Of a stretch of 45,948 nucleotides of DNA, positions 9,016-17,788 are shown piece by piece (within the stretch, counting starts at the first letter, position 1; each line of letters begins with the position of its first letter). The notes beneath the pieces are model-generated. The model was not told the origin of the DNA, ran no database searches, and saw nothing but the letters and a program-made list of their open reading frames with translations. Both the position numbers and the translations under genes were made by a program. Location: assembly GCA_902537415.1 (NCBI GenBank), contig CACBBC010000012.1, positions 1 through 45,948 on the forward strand. The letters are read 5' to 3'. This DNA comes from an uncultured Alphaproteobacteria bacterium (GTDB taxonomy: Bacteria > Pseudomonadota > Alphaproteobacteria > Rhodobacterales > Rhodobacteraceae).

Positions 9016-10203
9016 TTAATATAATTTGAAGTAATTTCTAATTGATTTTGCTGCTCGTATCGAAGGATCTTTGGAGCCATATCCAAGTTCTCTGATTGCC
9101 TGTTTTGATGAAATTAGCTGAGCCTGTGCATACTTCTTTTTACCAAGGATCTTTTCTGCTTCACTGTATAAATTCTTAGACTTACATCGGTTAAAAAGAA
9201 ACTCTGGGATATTATTACTCTTTGTTATTAGGTTTACCAAATTTGCCGATGAAACATTCACTAATAGACTATAAATTATCTGAGTTAAAAAGCCAGTACG
9301 ATATCCAACAATCATTGGCACACTTGATTTCGCTAATTCCAAAACCACAGTGCCTGAGGTCACAAGTGCTAGATCTGAACATGCATAAAGAGACATTTTG
9401 TCTTTTTCAAAGTCAGTACTGGACATCGTTTCAGCGTCAATCTGCTTGACTTTTATACTTCTTTCTACAGCTATTTCTCTAAAGATTTTTGAAACTATAC
9501 TAGGAGTTGGACATATAAAAATAACATCAGAAAACTTTTCAGATATTAAATAAGCGGTATCCAAAAAAATTGGAAGCATTCTTCTTACCTCGCTTATCCT
9601 CGAACCGGGTAGCAAGGTTACTATTTTCGTTGAATCCTTTATATTTAAACTTCTTTTGAAGGAAACGACATCCCTTGTTTTTGGCAATACATTCGTAGAT
9701 ATCGGATGTCCTACAAAATCACATTTTATATTAAAGTTTTGTAAGAACTCATTTTCAAAGGGCAAGATCGACAAAATGTGATCAAAATTCTTTTTTAATA
9801 TTTTAATTCTTCCTTGACGCCAAGCCCAAACAGATGGCAGAACGTAATGGACAATTTTTGCATTTTTCCACTTTTTTTTTATCAAAGAGGCTAGACGCAA
9901 GTTGAATTCGGGGGCATCTATAGTAATTATGAGGTCGGGTTCCCATGCGATATTATATTTATAAGCTTGTCTCAAAATTTTAAAAATAGGAAAAAAGTTA
10001 ATCAAAATATCCTTTACTCCCATCACAGAAAGTAATGAAAAATTAAATAGGTTTTTAAAGCCTTCACGTTCCATTAAAGGACCACCCACACCTTGAAAGT
10101 CAATGTGATTTTGAGTGTCTAATTCATTTTTTAACGCTCGAATTAAGTGTGCACCTAGCAGGTCACCAGAATGTTCTCCCGCACTTATAAAAATTTTTAA
10201 CAT
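9016..10203 (-). CDS. lpxB: Lipid-A-disaccharide synthase
   Basis: LpxB joins UDP-2,3-diacylglucosamine and lipid X to make the lipid A disaccharide at the inner membrane. The N-terminus ISAGEHSGDLLGAHL is the family signature (SAGExSGD). GVGGPLMEREGF, YVLPSVWAWRQGR, DFVGHPIS and LLPGSRISEVRRMLP follow in order, and TSGTVVLELA lies in the C-terminal nucleotide-binding half. Length is 395 residues. It is the last gene of the rpsB-lpxB operon and its ATG directly abuts the lpxI stop. Confidence 0.96.
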   Translation of the reverse strand: MLKIFISAGEHSGDLLGAHLIRALKNELDTQNHIDFQGVGGPLMEREGFKNLFNFSLLSVMGVKDILINFFPIFKILRQAYKYNIAWEPDLIITIDAPEFNLRLASLIKKKWKNAKIVHYVLPSVWAWRQGRIKILKKNFDHILSILPFENEFLQNFNIKCDFVGHPISTNVLPKTRDVVSFKRSLNIKDSTKIVTLLPGSRISEVRRMLPIFLDTAYLISEKFSDVIFICPTPSIVSKIFREIAVERSIKVKQIDAETMSSTDFEKDKMSLYACSDLALVTSGTVVLELAKSSVPMIVGYRTGFLTQIIYSLLVNVSSANLVNLITKSNNIPEFLFNRCKSKNLYSEAEKILGKKKYAQAQLISSKQAIRELGYGSKDPSIRAAKSIRNYFKLY

Positions 10204-11064
10204 TTAAAGTCTGTATCCAAAAAATTTGACGGAAGCAAGGAACATATTGTTGCTCTTTAGCGTGTCAATAGTTGAAACCTTGTTTACTACAATAACCTTA
10301 TCGCTTTCAATTACTAGTCCATTTAATTTTGCATTTTTTGCTAATTTTATCGTATCAGGACCAATGACTGGGGTATCGATATCTAGAACTTGGTCTGGCT
10401 TCGATCCCTTTATTAGTATTCCACCAGAAAGAATTTCTTTTGACCTTTTATTATTTCTTTCTCTAAAATTTATTATTGCTCTTATCATTTCATCGGTTCC
10501 AGTAATCGTCTCCAGACCTAAGCAATGTCCATTTTGAAAGACTAAGGATTGACCAATATCTAGCATTGCATAATTAAGAAAAATTTTTACTCCTGCTTCT
10601 ATTTCCTTAAGTACTTTTTTACCAATAGGAGATCCGTATATTCCCGCGTTTAATATTAGTTCAGGTAAGAGGTCTTGAACTTTTACTAATGTAAAGTTTT
10701 GATCGACAAACATTTGCTTTATAGCAGAAAAAATTTCTCCATCCCCTTTGTTAAGAATTGAAAATACTTTAGATAAAAGTATTTGTGATCGGTAATTTAC
10801 TTTTGAAGGATCAATGTCGGGCCTTTCCATATACCCTATTAACGCGATCTCATTTATCTGTCTCTGCTTTAAAAAGAAAAATGCCTCATTTATTTCTTCA
10901 TACTTTAAAGCAATATAATCTAGATTTTTTTTTATTTTTACTTTACTACACGGCAACCGTACTATTGTTGTTTCATAACCTAAAAGAACTAATTGCTCCA
11001 TACAGTAAGTAGCTAATTCGCCACTTCCTATAATTAATCCAATTTTTTTTTTTTTTATTACCAT
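10204..11064 (-). CDS. lpxI: UDP-2,3-diacylglucosamine diphosphatase LpxI (DUF1009 family)
   Basis: LpxI hydrolyses UDP-2,3-diacylglucosamine to lipid X and replaces LpxH in alphaproteobacteria. The Rossmann-like N-terminus IGLIIGSGELATYCMEQL and the C-terminal DUF1009 domain are recognisable, the latter including LNAGIYGSPIGKKV, DIGQSLVFQNG, ETITGTDEMI, PVIGPDTIKLAKNA and GLVIESDKVI. I choose the ATG at 11064, seven bases after the lpxA stop. The TTG at 11091 would add nine non-family residues. Its codons 3 to 8 contain an uninterrupted run of 14 A, giving four lysines. The position between lpxA and lpxB supports the assignment. No lpxH is seen. Confidence 0.9.
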   Translation of the reverse strand: MVIKKKKIGLIIGSGELATYCMEQLVLLGYETTIVRLPCSKVKIKKNLDYIALKYEEINEAFFFLKQRQINEIALIGYMERPDIDPSKVNYRSQILLSKVFSILNKGDGEIFSAIKQMFVDQNFTLVKVQDLLPELILNAGIYGSPIGKKVLKEIEAGVKIFLNYAMLDIGQSLVFQNGHCLGLETITGTDEMIRAIINFRERNNKRSKEILSGGILIKGSKPDQVLDIDTPVIGPDTIKLAKNAKLNGLVIESDKVIVVNKVSTIDTLKSNNMFLASVKFFGYRL

Positions 11065-11071
11065 ATGGTCG

Positions 11072-11881
11072 CTAACTTTTTGGAGCAACAAATGATCTTG
11101 TGCTTTCCTTCTTTATAAATTCTAGAACTTTTTGAACTTCTGATATTTCAGTCATTACATCTTTATCCAATTCTTTTATTCGGTCTTGAAAATTTTTGCT
11201 CCCTTTTCTATCAAAAATTTTTGAAAATACTTCAACTAGCTTTTTTATATTTTCTTTCTTTGAACCTCGTCTTTTTAAGCCAACTAAGTTTACACCTGAT
11301 AGAACAGGTCTCATGCCAATAATCATTGAGTACGGGATTACATCTTTAGAAACCATAGCATGCGCTCCTATCATAGAGCCCTCTCCTATCCTACAAAATT
11401 GATGGACTCCAACCAAACCACCGATATTTACATTATCTTCTATCACCACATGGCCAGCTATTGCAGAATTATTTGCAATAACAATATTGCTACCTAACTT
11501 ACAGTCATGTCCAACATGGCTCCCTAACATAAAAAGACAATTATCTCCAATAATAGTGTTACCCCCTCCTCCAGCAGTACCAATACTAATACTTACACAT
11601 TCCCTGATAAAATTATTCTGTCCAATTGAAAGTGTGGTTTTTTCACCAGAATACTTTAGGTCTTGTGGATCGCTCCCAATAGAGGCGAAAGGCCAAACTT
11701 TTGTACCCTTTCCAATAAATGTTTTGCCAGAAATTACTACATGACTTTCTAAAAAAACATTATCATCCAACGTGACTTCTGATCCAATACAACAATAGGG
11801 TCCAATTTTACAAGAATTACCTATTATTGCACCATCTCCAACAATTGCCGTTGGGTGAATAATTGAGGAAGGCTTAGCCAT
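11072..11881 (-). CDS. lpxA: Acyl-ACP--UDP-N-acetylglucosamine O-acyltransferase
   Basis: LpxA adds a 3-hydroxyacyl chain to UDP-GlcNAc, the first step of lipid A synthesis. The protein shows the hexapeptide repeats of a left-handed beta helix (IHPTAIVGDGAIIGNSCKIG and onward). The catalytic histidine is in HVGHDCKLGSN. The C-terminal helical domain contains DVIPYSMIIGMRP and SGVNLVGLKRRGS. The usual GNPA turn reads GMRP here. Length is 269 residues. An 86-base spacer separates it from fabZ, unusually long for this operon, but no independent promoter is evident. Confidence 0.95.
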   Translation of the reverse strand: MAKPSSIIHPTAIVGDGAIIGNSCKIGPYCCIGSEVTLDDNVFLESHVVISGKTFIGKGTKVWPFASIGSDPQDLKYSGEKTTLSIGQNNFIRECVSISIGTAGGGGNTIIGDNCLFMLGSHVGHDCKLGSNIVIANNSAIAGHVVIEDNVNIGGLVGVHQFCRIGEGSMIGAHAMVSKDVIPYSMIIGMRPVLSGVNLVGLKRRGSKKENIKKLVEVFSKIFDRKGSKNFQDRIKELDKDVMTEISEVQKVLEFIKKESTRSFVAPKS

Positions 11882-11967
11882 TATAGTCCACCATTATTAT
11901 TGCTAACAAAAATTAAAAAAACTGAACTCATTTGACTATATTTGAAATAGACTCAAGAGAACTCATT

Positions 11968-12411
11968 TTAAATTCTCATCATTGCAGAGAAGTCGCACTC
12001 AGACATTTTTTGAGAATTTACAAACACTTCGCCCTTGAATTTCCATAATTTATTTCTCATTTTTTGGACAGTTATAGAAATTGACATGACATCACCAGGA
12101 GTGACTGGCCTTCTAAATTTTGCATTATCTATTGTAGTCAGAAGTACTAAAGCACTGGAATCCGAAATGTCTAGGCTTTTTGCTACCAAAACTGCAGCGG
12201 TTTGAGCCATAGATTCTATTTGCAAAACGCCTGGAACTACTGGAGAGGATGGGAAATGTCCAGGAAAGTATGGTTCATTTACTGTAACATTCTTTATTCC
12301 AATCGCTGACTCATTTTTAACTATATCTATCACTTTATCTATCAATAAAAATGGGTATCTGTGGGGGATCAATCTTTTGATTTCATCAATATTACAGCAC
12401 TCCTTATTCAT
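11968..12411 (-). CDS. fabZ: 3-hydroxyacyl-ACP dehydratase FabZ
   Basis: FabZ dehydrates 3-hydroxyacyl-ACP in fatty acid elongation and competes with LpxA for the same substrate. The hot-dog fold motifs LIPHRYPFLLIDKVID, YFPGHFPSSPVVPGVLQIES (catalytic His and Glu) and FRRPVTPGD are present in a normal 147 residues. In most alphaproteobacteria lpxD sits directly upstream, but here only 13 bases separate fabZ from ompH. FabA is excluded by the short N-terminus and the HRYPFLLID motif. Confidence 0.96.
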   Translation of the reverse strand: MNKECCNIDEIKRLIPHRYPFLLIDKVIDIVKNESAIGIKNVTVNEPYFPGHFPSSPVVPGVLQIESMAQTAAVLVAKSLDISDSSALVLLTTIDNAKFRRPVTPGDVMSISITVQKMRNKLWKFKGEVFVNSQKMSECDFSAMMRI

Positions 12412-12424
12412 AAAATTTTCCTAA

Positions 12425-13003
12425 TTATTTACCTAGTATAACTTCTAAGTATTTTGGATCGCTCTTATAAAGTTCGTCTAGATCTAAGATGACCTGTTCA
12501 GTTATATCTATTCTATTATCGAAAAATAGATCAATTTGAGATGAATCTAAAACAATGAATGCTTTGTACTCTAACATTATCGGCTGAATAATTCTACCTG
12601 ATAACTCGATAAAGTTTTTCTTCCATTTTTCTAAACTGTCTCTCAATATGCTATCTTTCAAATCATAAAAGTTTCGGGTCTTTTGAACTCTTTTATCAAA
12701 GTCATCAGCCAATTCATTAAAGTCCTTTTTTGCTAACACTTCCCTTTTTTTTGTTAATTCTAATTCTTCATCTTCAAATTTTTTAGCATTTAGGTCAGCC
12801 TCTTTTTTTAAGTCAAGAGCAGCATCTTGAAAGGCAAATAAAATATCTTTACCTAGATTCGATTTCTCAAAAACATTTATACTATTTATAACGAGGACCG
12901 AAGTGCTAATATCTTTTTCCTGAGAGGAAAGAGGATTACATAATAATAAGAGCAAAGCAGCATATGTTGGAAGCCCCACTAGATTCTTGTAAAGAAAAGT
13001 CAA
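12425..13003 (-). CDS. OmpH/Skp-family periplasmic chaperone
   Basis: Skp-like chaperones hold unfolded outer-membrane proteins in the periplasm. This 192-residue protein has a hydrophobic N-terminal signal (about residues 10-25). The segment VLVINSINVFEKSNLGKDIL resembles the OmpH start, where the family has a DxxxVLxxSxxGK-like motif. A long charged helical stretch follows (about residues 65-125, rich in K and E, likely coiled coil), then IVLDSSQIDLFFDNRIDITE near the C-terminus. Its position after bamA fits. The start is uncertain: TTG at 13003 overlaps the bamA stop by 4 bases, and a GTG at 12979 is possible. Neither has a clear ribosome binding site. Confidence 0.84.
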   Translation of the reverse strand: MTFLYKNLVGLPTYAALLLLLCNPLSSQEKDISTSVLVINSINVFEKSNLGKDILFAFQDAALDLKKEADLNAKKFEDEELELTKKREVLAKKDFNELADDFDKRVQKTRNFYDLKDSILRDSLEKWKKNFIELSGRIIQPIMLEYKAFIVLDSSQIDLFFDNRIDITEQVILDLDELYKSDPKYLEVILGK

Positions 13004-15291
13004 AATCTTGTAGCAAGGTTTAGACTAAAATATTCAAGGCTATCGGCACTTAAATATTTTTGTGGCCTTGACCAATTAAACTGGAGTGGCCCAATTGGAG
13101 TCTCCCAGTTCATTGCAAAGCCTATAGAAGTTCTTAAAGCTCTATCTCTTAGAGCGATCCTATCTGAAAGCCCTGCGACACTTGGATCCGTTTTTAGATC
13201 CCATAGACTTCCAGCTTCGGCAAAAACACTACCATATAAACCTAATTCTCTAGGTAAACCCAGAGGAAAAGAAGCTGCAAATCTTGCTATTGCATACTTT
13301 TCACCTCCTAACGGAATAGTATACCGCCCTCCAGCAATCTCTCTAGGCCCTATCCCACTATATTCGAAGCCTCGAAATGAACGACCACCTAAAACAAATC
13401 TATCGACGACTTTCGAATAGCCTTTATTCATCGTCAAAATTCCACCCTCTAATTCAGTTGAAAAGATAATGTTATTTCCATAAATCCCTCGGTAAATTTT
13501 ACCACTTGCTTTTGATTTTACGAACTGCTCATCTCCACCTAAGCCAGCTATCTCAGAACCAAATTTAATCATATAGCCTTTAGTTGGTTTAATAATAGAG
13601 TCTCGTTTGTCATGACTTAAGGACAAGTTAATTAAGGATCTGGTAGATTTACCAAGATCTTGCTTTAAAACCTCAGAAGTCCCTACTGCAGTAACGTCTA
13701 TATTTTCCAGTTTATAAGTAAGTCCAACCCTTGTATCTGATGTAAGGTTGAACCCAACTGAGGGTTTTAAAGCTAGAAGATTGGCTGTATACCCAGTGGC
13801 TCGTGGCTTTGACTTCGTATAATCAATATCCATTGACACTAGAACATCTCTTCCAAGAAACCCACGCTCTTTAAAGCCTAGTCCAACAGAAGAGTTATCT
13901 TTTGATCCAGAAACACTCAACCGAATACCTTGCCCAGCACCCCTAAAATTTGATTCACTAAATGCAAACTGAGCAGAAACATCTGTATCGGTGGAATATC
14001 CTAAGCCAAAAGAGAGTGAACCTGTTGGAGCTTCCTTCACAGCTATATCTACAATCGCATTCTGAGAGTTTGAACCTTGTCGTACGTTAACTTTTACATC
14101 ATCGAAGTAACCTAAAGACTTCAATTTCTCTTCTGATCTTTTAAGCATGGATGGATCAAAAGCGTCTCCTTCTTCAACTTTAAATTCACGCCTAATCACA
14201 TTATCGCGCGTGTGGGTATTACCACTAATCTCTATTTGCTCAACAAAAAGCTTTGGGCCTTCTATAACCTTAAAAAGCAGCTCTATTTCCTGTTCCTTGG
14301 AGTTTCTACTTTGGTCTACTGTTCCAATTAAAAATGGATATCCATTATTAACAGAAACTTTCTTTATATTGTCTAAAGTTTTTTGAATTTCAGAACTATT
14401 AAAGTGATCTCCTTTAGAGGCAACAATTGAGCTTTCATATAAAGCCGGTGAAATGCCTTTGACCATTGATTTAATTGATAAGTTGCCAAATCTAAAAAAA
14501 GGCCCTTCGTAAATAGAGTAGGATAAAAAAGCTGCGTCACCACTATTTTTAATGCCGCCTAGCGAAGCTATAACTTTAGCATCAGGAAAACCATTGTCTT
14601 TATAAAATTTTTCTAAAAGGTATTTATCCGCTTCTTGACTATCTTCAGAGTAATTATCACTGGTAAAAAATGATGAAAAGATCCCTGCTCTTTTCGACTT
14701 GATAACATTTCTAAGTTGCCTGTCGGAGAAGGAACGGTTACCAACAAAATCGATTTGAAAAATTTGTAAAATACTTCCTTCATCGATTTCAAAAACTAGG
14801 TCAACAAATCCCTTGTCTCTCTCAATTATTTTTGGTTCAACTCTTGCAGAATATCTAGACTTAAATCGATAGAAGTCTGAAATTATTCTGCTGTCTTTAA
14901 CAACCTGTGCTTTACTTAAGGGTTGTCTTTCCTTAGATTTTATAAGAGGAAATAAAACTTTATCCTCTATTTTTTTATTTCCTTCAAAAACTAAGCGACG
15001 TATCCTCTTATTTTCTTTTACCTTGATTAAAATAGTCTTCCCCTTAGGAACGACTTGAACACTTTCAAAAAGATTGCTGTTATATAAATTTTTTAAGGCT
15101 AAGTTTATATCGCTAGCTGATAAAGATATATTTTTTTTTAACCCAGATATGGATTTAATAGTTTCGACATCTGTATTGGAATTTCCTTGAACTTTAATCT
15201 GGGAGAACCTGAACTGCGCAAAAGCGGGAGTTGAAACCGATATTGAAAAACAAAATAAAAGAAGAATCAACTTATTTAGAGATTGTTTCAC
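13000..15291 (-). CDS. bamA: Outer membrane protein assembly factor BamA
   Basis: BamA is the central component of the machinery that folds beta-barrel proteins into the outer membrane. A signal peptide ends at AFA (residues 23-25). A run of POTRA repeats follows up to about residue 345, and the remainder is a 16-strand barrel ending in the expected terminal phenylalanine (NLATRF). FVLGGRSFRGFEYSGIGPR is the conserved substrate-exit region with the RGF motif. Length is 763 residues. The start is a GTG at 15291 with a strong AAGGAG six bases upstream, and this site overlaps the rseP stop codon. Confidence 0.96.
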   Translation of the reverse strand: MKQSLNKLILLLFCFSISVSTPAFAQFRFSQIKVQGNSNTDVETIKSISGLKKNISLSASDINLALKNLYNSNLFESVQVVPKGKTILIKVKENKRIRRLVFEGNKKIEDKVLFPLIKSKERQPLSKAQVVKDSRIISDFYRFKSRYSARVEPKIIERDKGFVDLVFEIDEGSILQIFQIDFVGNRSFSDRQLRNVIKSKRAGIFSSFFTSDNYSEDSQEADKYLLEKFYKDNGFPDAKVIASLGGIKNSGDAAFLSYSIYEGPFFRFGNLSIKSMVKGISPALYESSIVASKGDHFNSSEIQKTLDNIKKVSVNNGYPFLIGTVDQSRNSKEQEIELLFKVIEGPKLFVEQIEISGNTHTRDNVIRREFKVEEGDAFDPSMLKRSEEKLKSLGYFDDVKVNVRQGSNSQNAIVDIAVKEAPTGSLSFGLGYSTDTDVSAQFAFSESNFRGAGQGIRLSVSGSKDNSSVGLGFKERGFLGRDVLVSMDIDYTKSKPRATGYTANLLALKPSVGFNLTSDTRVGLTYKLENIDVTAVGTSEVLKQDLGKSTRSLINLSLSHDKRDSIIKPTKGYMIKFGSEIAGLGGDEQFVKSKASGKIYRGIYGNNIIFSTELEGGILTMNKGYSKVVDRFVLGGRSFRGFEYSGIGPREIAGGRYTIPLGGEKYAIARFAASFPLGLPRELGLYGSVFAEAGSLWDLKTDPSVAGLSDRIALRDRALRTSIGFAMNWETPIGPLQFNWSRPQKYLSADSLEYFSLNLATRF

Positions 15292-15301
15292 GTATGTCTC
15301 C

Positions 15302-16615
15302 TTAAAACTTAAAAAATAATACTAGCCTTGAAATATCATTAAATGTCGTAAACATTAGCAGAGATAGTAACAAAACTAAACCAAATATCATAGAAAATCT
15401 TAAAACTCCTTCGCTAGGTTTTTTTCGTGAAAAAAACTCATAAATCATCATAACTATATGACCACCATCTAAAATAGGTATGGGCAGCAAATTAACAAAT
15501 CCTATACCTGTTGAAATGATAGCAACTAAAGAGAATAAAGCTAAAAGCCCTGAATTAATGGAGTCAGAAACAGCATGAGCAATTCCTATAGGGCCAGAAA
15601 GATGTTTAGGATCAACTTGACCGCTAATTATGCCCTTTATACCCTTAAAAGATGCAACAATTACTCCGACCGTTGCGTCTGCTCCTAAAATTAACGCGTT
15701 CAAAACGTTTGGTGTTTCCCTAGGAGGATAAAATATCGGGCCGCCAGCTACACCAATTCTGTAAATTGAGGCAAAGTCACCGTTCTTGTTCTCAGTCGGA
15801 CTTAATACGGGTTGTATGGATTTTTGGATAATTTGACCATTGCGAAAAATAGTAACTTTTAACGATCTTCCTTCAGAATTTATAATTTGTTCTCTTAAAT
15901 CATTGAAGTTGGAGAGGTTCTTTTCTTCAACAGTTAGAAAAACATCACCGATTTGTAATCCTGCAAGCGAAGCAGCTGAGAGTGGCTCTATGGCTTCTAC
16001 TATTGGTTGTAGAAGATATGGAATCTCAATTTCTCTTACTGAAGCACCTCTTTTTATTGTGAACTTAGACATCTCTGTGCCAGACTTATTTATATAAGAA
16101 AAAATTTCTGAAAATGAACTTACTTTTTTACCTTCAACCGCTAAAATTTTGTCGTTTACTTTAATATCGTAATTAGCTTCATAAAACTTGTTAATTTTAC
16201 CAATTACTGGGTCACTAACAGAAACTCCCTGTACAAGTATGATAAATGAAAAAACTAATACGGAAAATATAAAATTTGCTAATGGTCCCGCTAAGACAGT
16301 TGATAATCTACCAATTAGCGGAGCTTCATTGAATAGCGCAGAATTAGAAGGGTCTGAATTTGTATCAACTTGAGTTTTTATAGAAGCAATATTATCGTCA
16401 CCTGAAAATCTTACAAACCCTCCGAGAGGAATAATAGCAAACTGCCATTCAGTTCCCTTTTTGTCCCTAAAAGATAATACCCTAGGACCAAATCCAATAC
16501 TAAAAACAGAAACATCAATCTTATTAAGACGAGCAACAATGAAGTGCCCGAACTCATGTACAAAAATCACTATACCAAATGCAAATACTATTGATAAAAA
16601 CTGAATAATAAAGAT
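15302..16615 (-). CDS. rseP: Site-2 intramembrane zinc protease RseP (apparent AUC start)
   Basis: RseP is an inner-membrane metalloprotease that cleaves anti-sigma factors and remnant signal peptides. The zinc site is HEFGH in the first transmembrane helix and LDGGH in NLLPIPILDGGHIVMMIYE near the C-terminus. Two PDZ-like segments lie between, near residues 125-215. The first ATG/GTG/TTG codon in frame is a GTG at 16570, which would remove half of the first transmembrane segment (FIIQFLSIVFAFGIVIFVHE). That segment is encoded in frame upstream, back to the dxr stop. An AGGAG at 16626-16622 lies six bases before an ATC at 16615, so I place the start there (438 codons). It is operonic with dxr and bamA. 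Confidence 0.85.
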   Translation of the reverse strand: MFIIQFLSIVFAFGIVIFVHEFGHFIVARLNKIDVSVFSIGFGPRVLSFRDKKGTEWQFAIIPLGGFVRFSGDDNIASIKTQVDTNSDPSNSALFNEAPLIGRLSTVLAGPLANFIFSVLVFSFIILVQGVSVSDPVIGKINKFYEANYDIKVNDKILAVEGKKVSSFSEIFSYINKSGTEMSKFTIKRGASVREIEIPYLLQPIVEAIEPLSAASLAGLQIGDVFLTVEEKNLSNFNDLREQIINSEGRSLKVTIFRNGQIIQKSIQPVLSPTENKNGDFASIYRIGVAGGPIFYPPRETPNVLNALILGADATVGVIVASFKGIKGIISGQVDPKHLSGPIGIAHAVSDSINSGLLALFSLVAIISTGIGFVNLLPIPILDGGHIVMMIYEFFSRKKPSEGVLRFSMIFGLVLLLSLLMFTTFNDISRLVLFFKF

Positions 16616-16624
16616 GCCTTGCTC

Positions 16625-17788
16625 CTAAAAATTTAATTTTTTTGCAATCTCCCTTGTAAGTTCATTTAATTCTAAGATATCTGGGACACTTTGAGGTGTT
16701 TCCATAATTTTAGTTATCAATGAACTCTCTTCAAGGGTTTTTTCTACCAAATAAGCCATGTCTAAAAAACCTATTTCTCCTGATATAAACCTATCCAAAG
16801 CTACTTCCTTTGCTGCATTAAATACAACACCTAGATCTAAATTTTTTCCAACCTTCTCTACAATATCTAAAGCAGGAAACTTTTCAATATCAGGCTCATA
16901 AAATTCAAGGGTATTTATTTTTGTAAAATCAATGCTTTCTAAATTAATTTTTAATCTTTTTGGATAGTTGAGTGAGTAACTGATTGGGCCTCTCATATCA
17001 GGTAAGGACATTTGTGCCAATGTAGTTCCATCGTTAAAATTTACCATTGAATGAATTATTGACTGGGGATGAATTATTACTTCCACTTCAGAAAATTTAA
17101 GTTCAAATAAATGCATAGCTTCAATTAATTCTAATGCTTTATTGAACATTGACGCGCTATCAATGGTTATTCTTGTCCCCATACTCCAGTTAGGATGTTT
17201 TAGTGCTTGCTTAAGTGTTGCGGACTTCATTTTTTTTAAGCTCCAATCTCTAAATGGACCACCACTAGCAGTTAGAGTTATGCTTTTTAAGTCTTTCCTG
17301 CGCTCTCCCTCGAGGCACTGAAATATGGCACTATGTTCACTATCGACTGGTATAAGCTTCGTGTTATGTGTTTTACATAGAGATAATAGCAAACTTCCTG
17401 CACAAACGATCGTTTCTTTGTTTGCCAAGGCTAAAACGTTCGAATGTTCCGCACAACGGAGAGAAACTTCTACTCCAGCAAAGCCAATAATCGCTGACAT
17501 GGACCAATCAACCTCTATACAGGCTAGATCTAAAAGAGAATTATTTCCATAGCTTAAGATAATATCAGTATCAAAAAGTGCGTCTTTTAGTTTCAAAAAA
17601 TATTTTTCGTTTCCAATATTTGCATACCGAGGTTTAAATTCAAGGCAATCAGCTATTAGCTGATCAACGTTACTAAATGCAGAAAAAGCAATAAAATCAT
17701 ATAACTCTTTACGTTCACGCAGAACATTCAACGTGCTTTGTCCTATTGATCCAGAGGTCCCAAATATGTTAATTTTTTTTTTGCTCAT
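16625..17788 (-). CDS. dxr: 1-deoxy-D-xylulose-5-phosphate reductoisomerase
   Basis: Dxr makes methylerythritol phosphate from deoxyxylulose phosphate with NADPH, the committed step of the non-mevalonate isoprenoid pathway. NIFGTSGSIGQSTL is the dinucleotide site, LALANKETIVCAG and IPVDSEHSAIFQCL hold substrate and metal ligands, and ITLTASGGPFRDW, HPNWSMGTRITIDSASMFNK and IIHPQSIIHSMVNFNDG complete the signature. Length is 387 residues. It overlaps cdsA by 4 bases (ATGA). Codons 3-6 are a run of 10 A encoding KKK. Confidence 0.97.
   Translation of the reverse strand: MSKKKINIFGTSGSIGQSTLNVLRERKELYDFIAFSAFSNVDQLIADCLEFKPRYANIGNEKYFLKLKDALFDTDIILSYGNNSLLDLACIEVDWSMSAIIGFAGVEVSLRCAEHSNVLALANKETIVCAGSLLLSLCKTHNTKLIPVDSEHSAIFQCLEGERRKDLKSITLTASGGPFRDWSLKKMKSATLKQALKHPNWSMGTRITIDSASMFNKALELIEAMHLFELKFSEVEVIIHPQSIIHSMVNFNDGTTLAQMSLPDMRGPISYSLNYPKRLKINLESIDFTKINTLEFYEPDIEKFPALDIVEKVGKNLDLGVVFNAAKEVALDRFISGEIGFLDMAYLVEKTLEESSLITKIMETPQSVPDILELNELTREIAKKLNF

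Noticed and set aside
11928-11966. A 12-codon reading frame between fabZ and lpxA on the - strand (MSSLESISNIVK)
   Set aside because: It has an ATG just after the fabZ stop but no ribosome binding site of its own or recognisable family, and it is too short to separate from chance.
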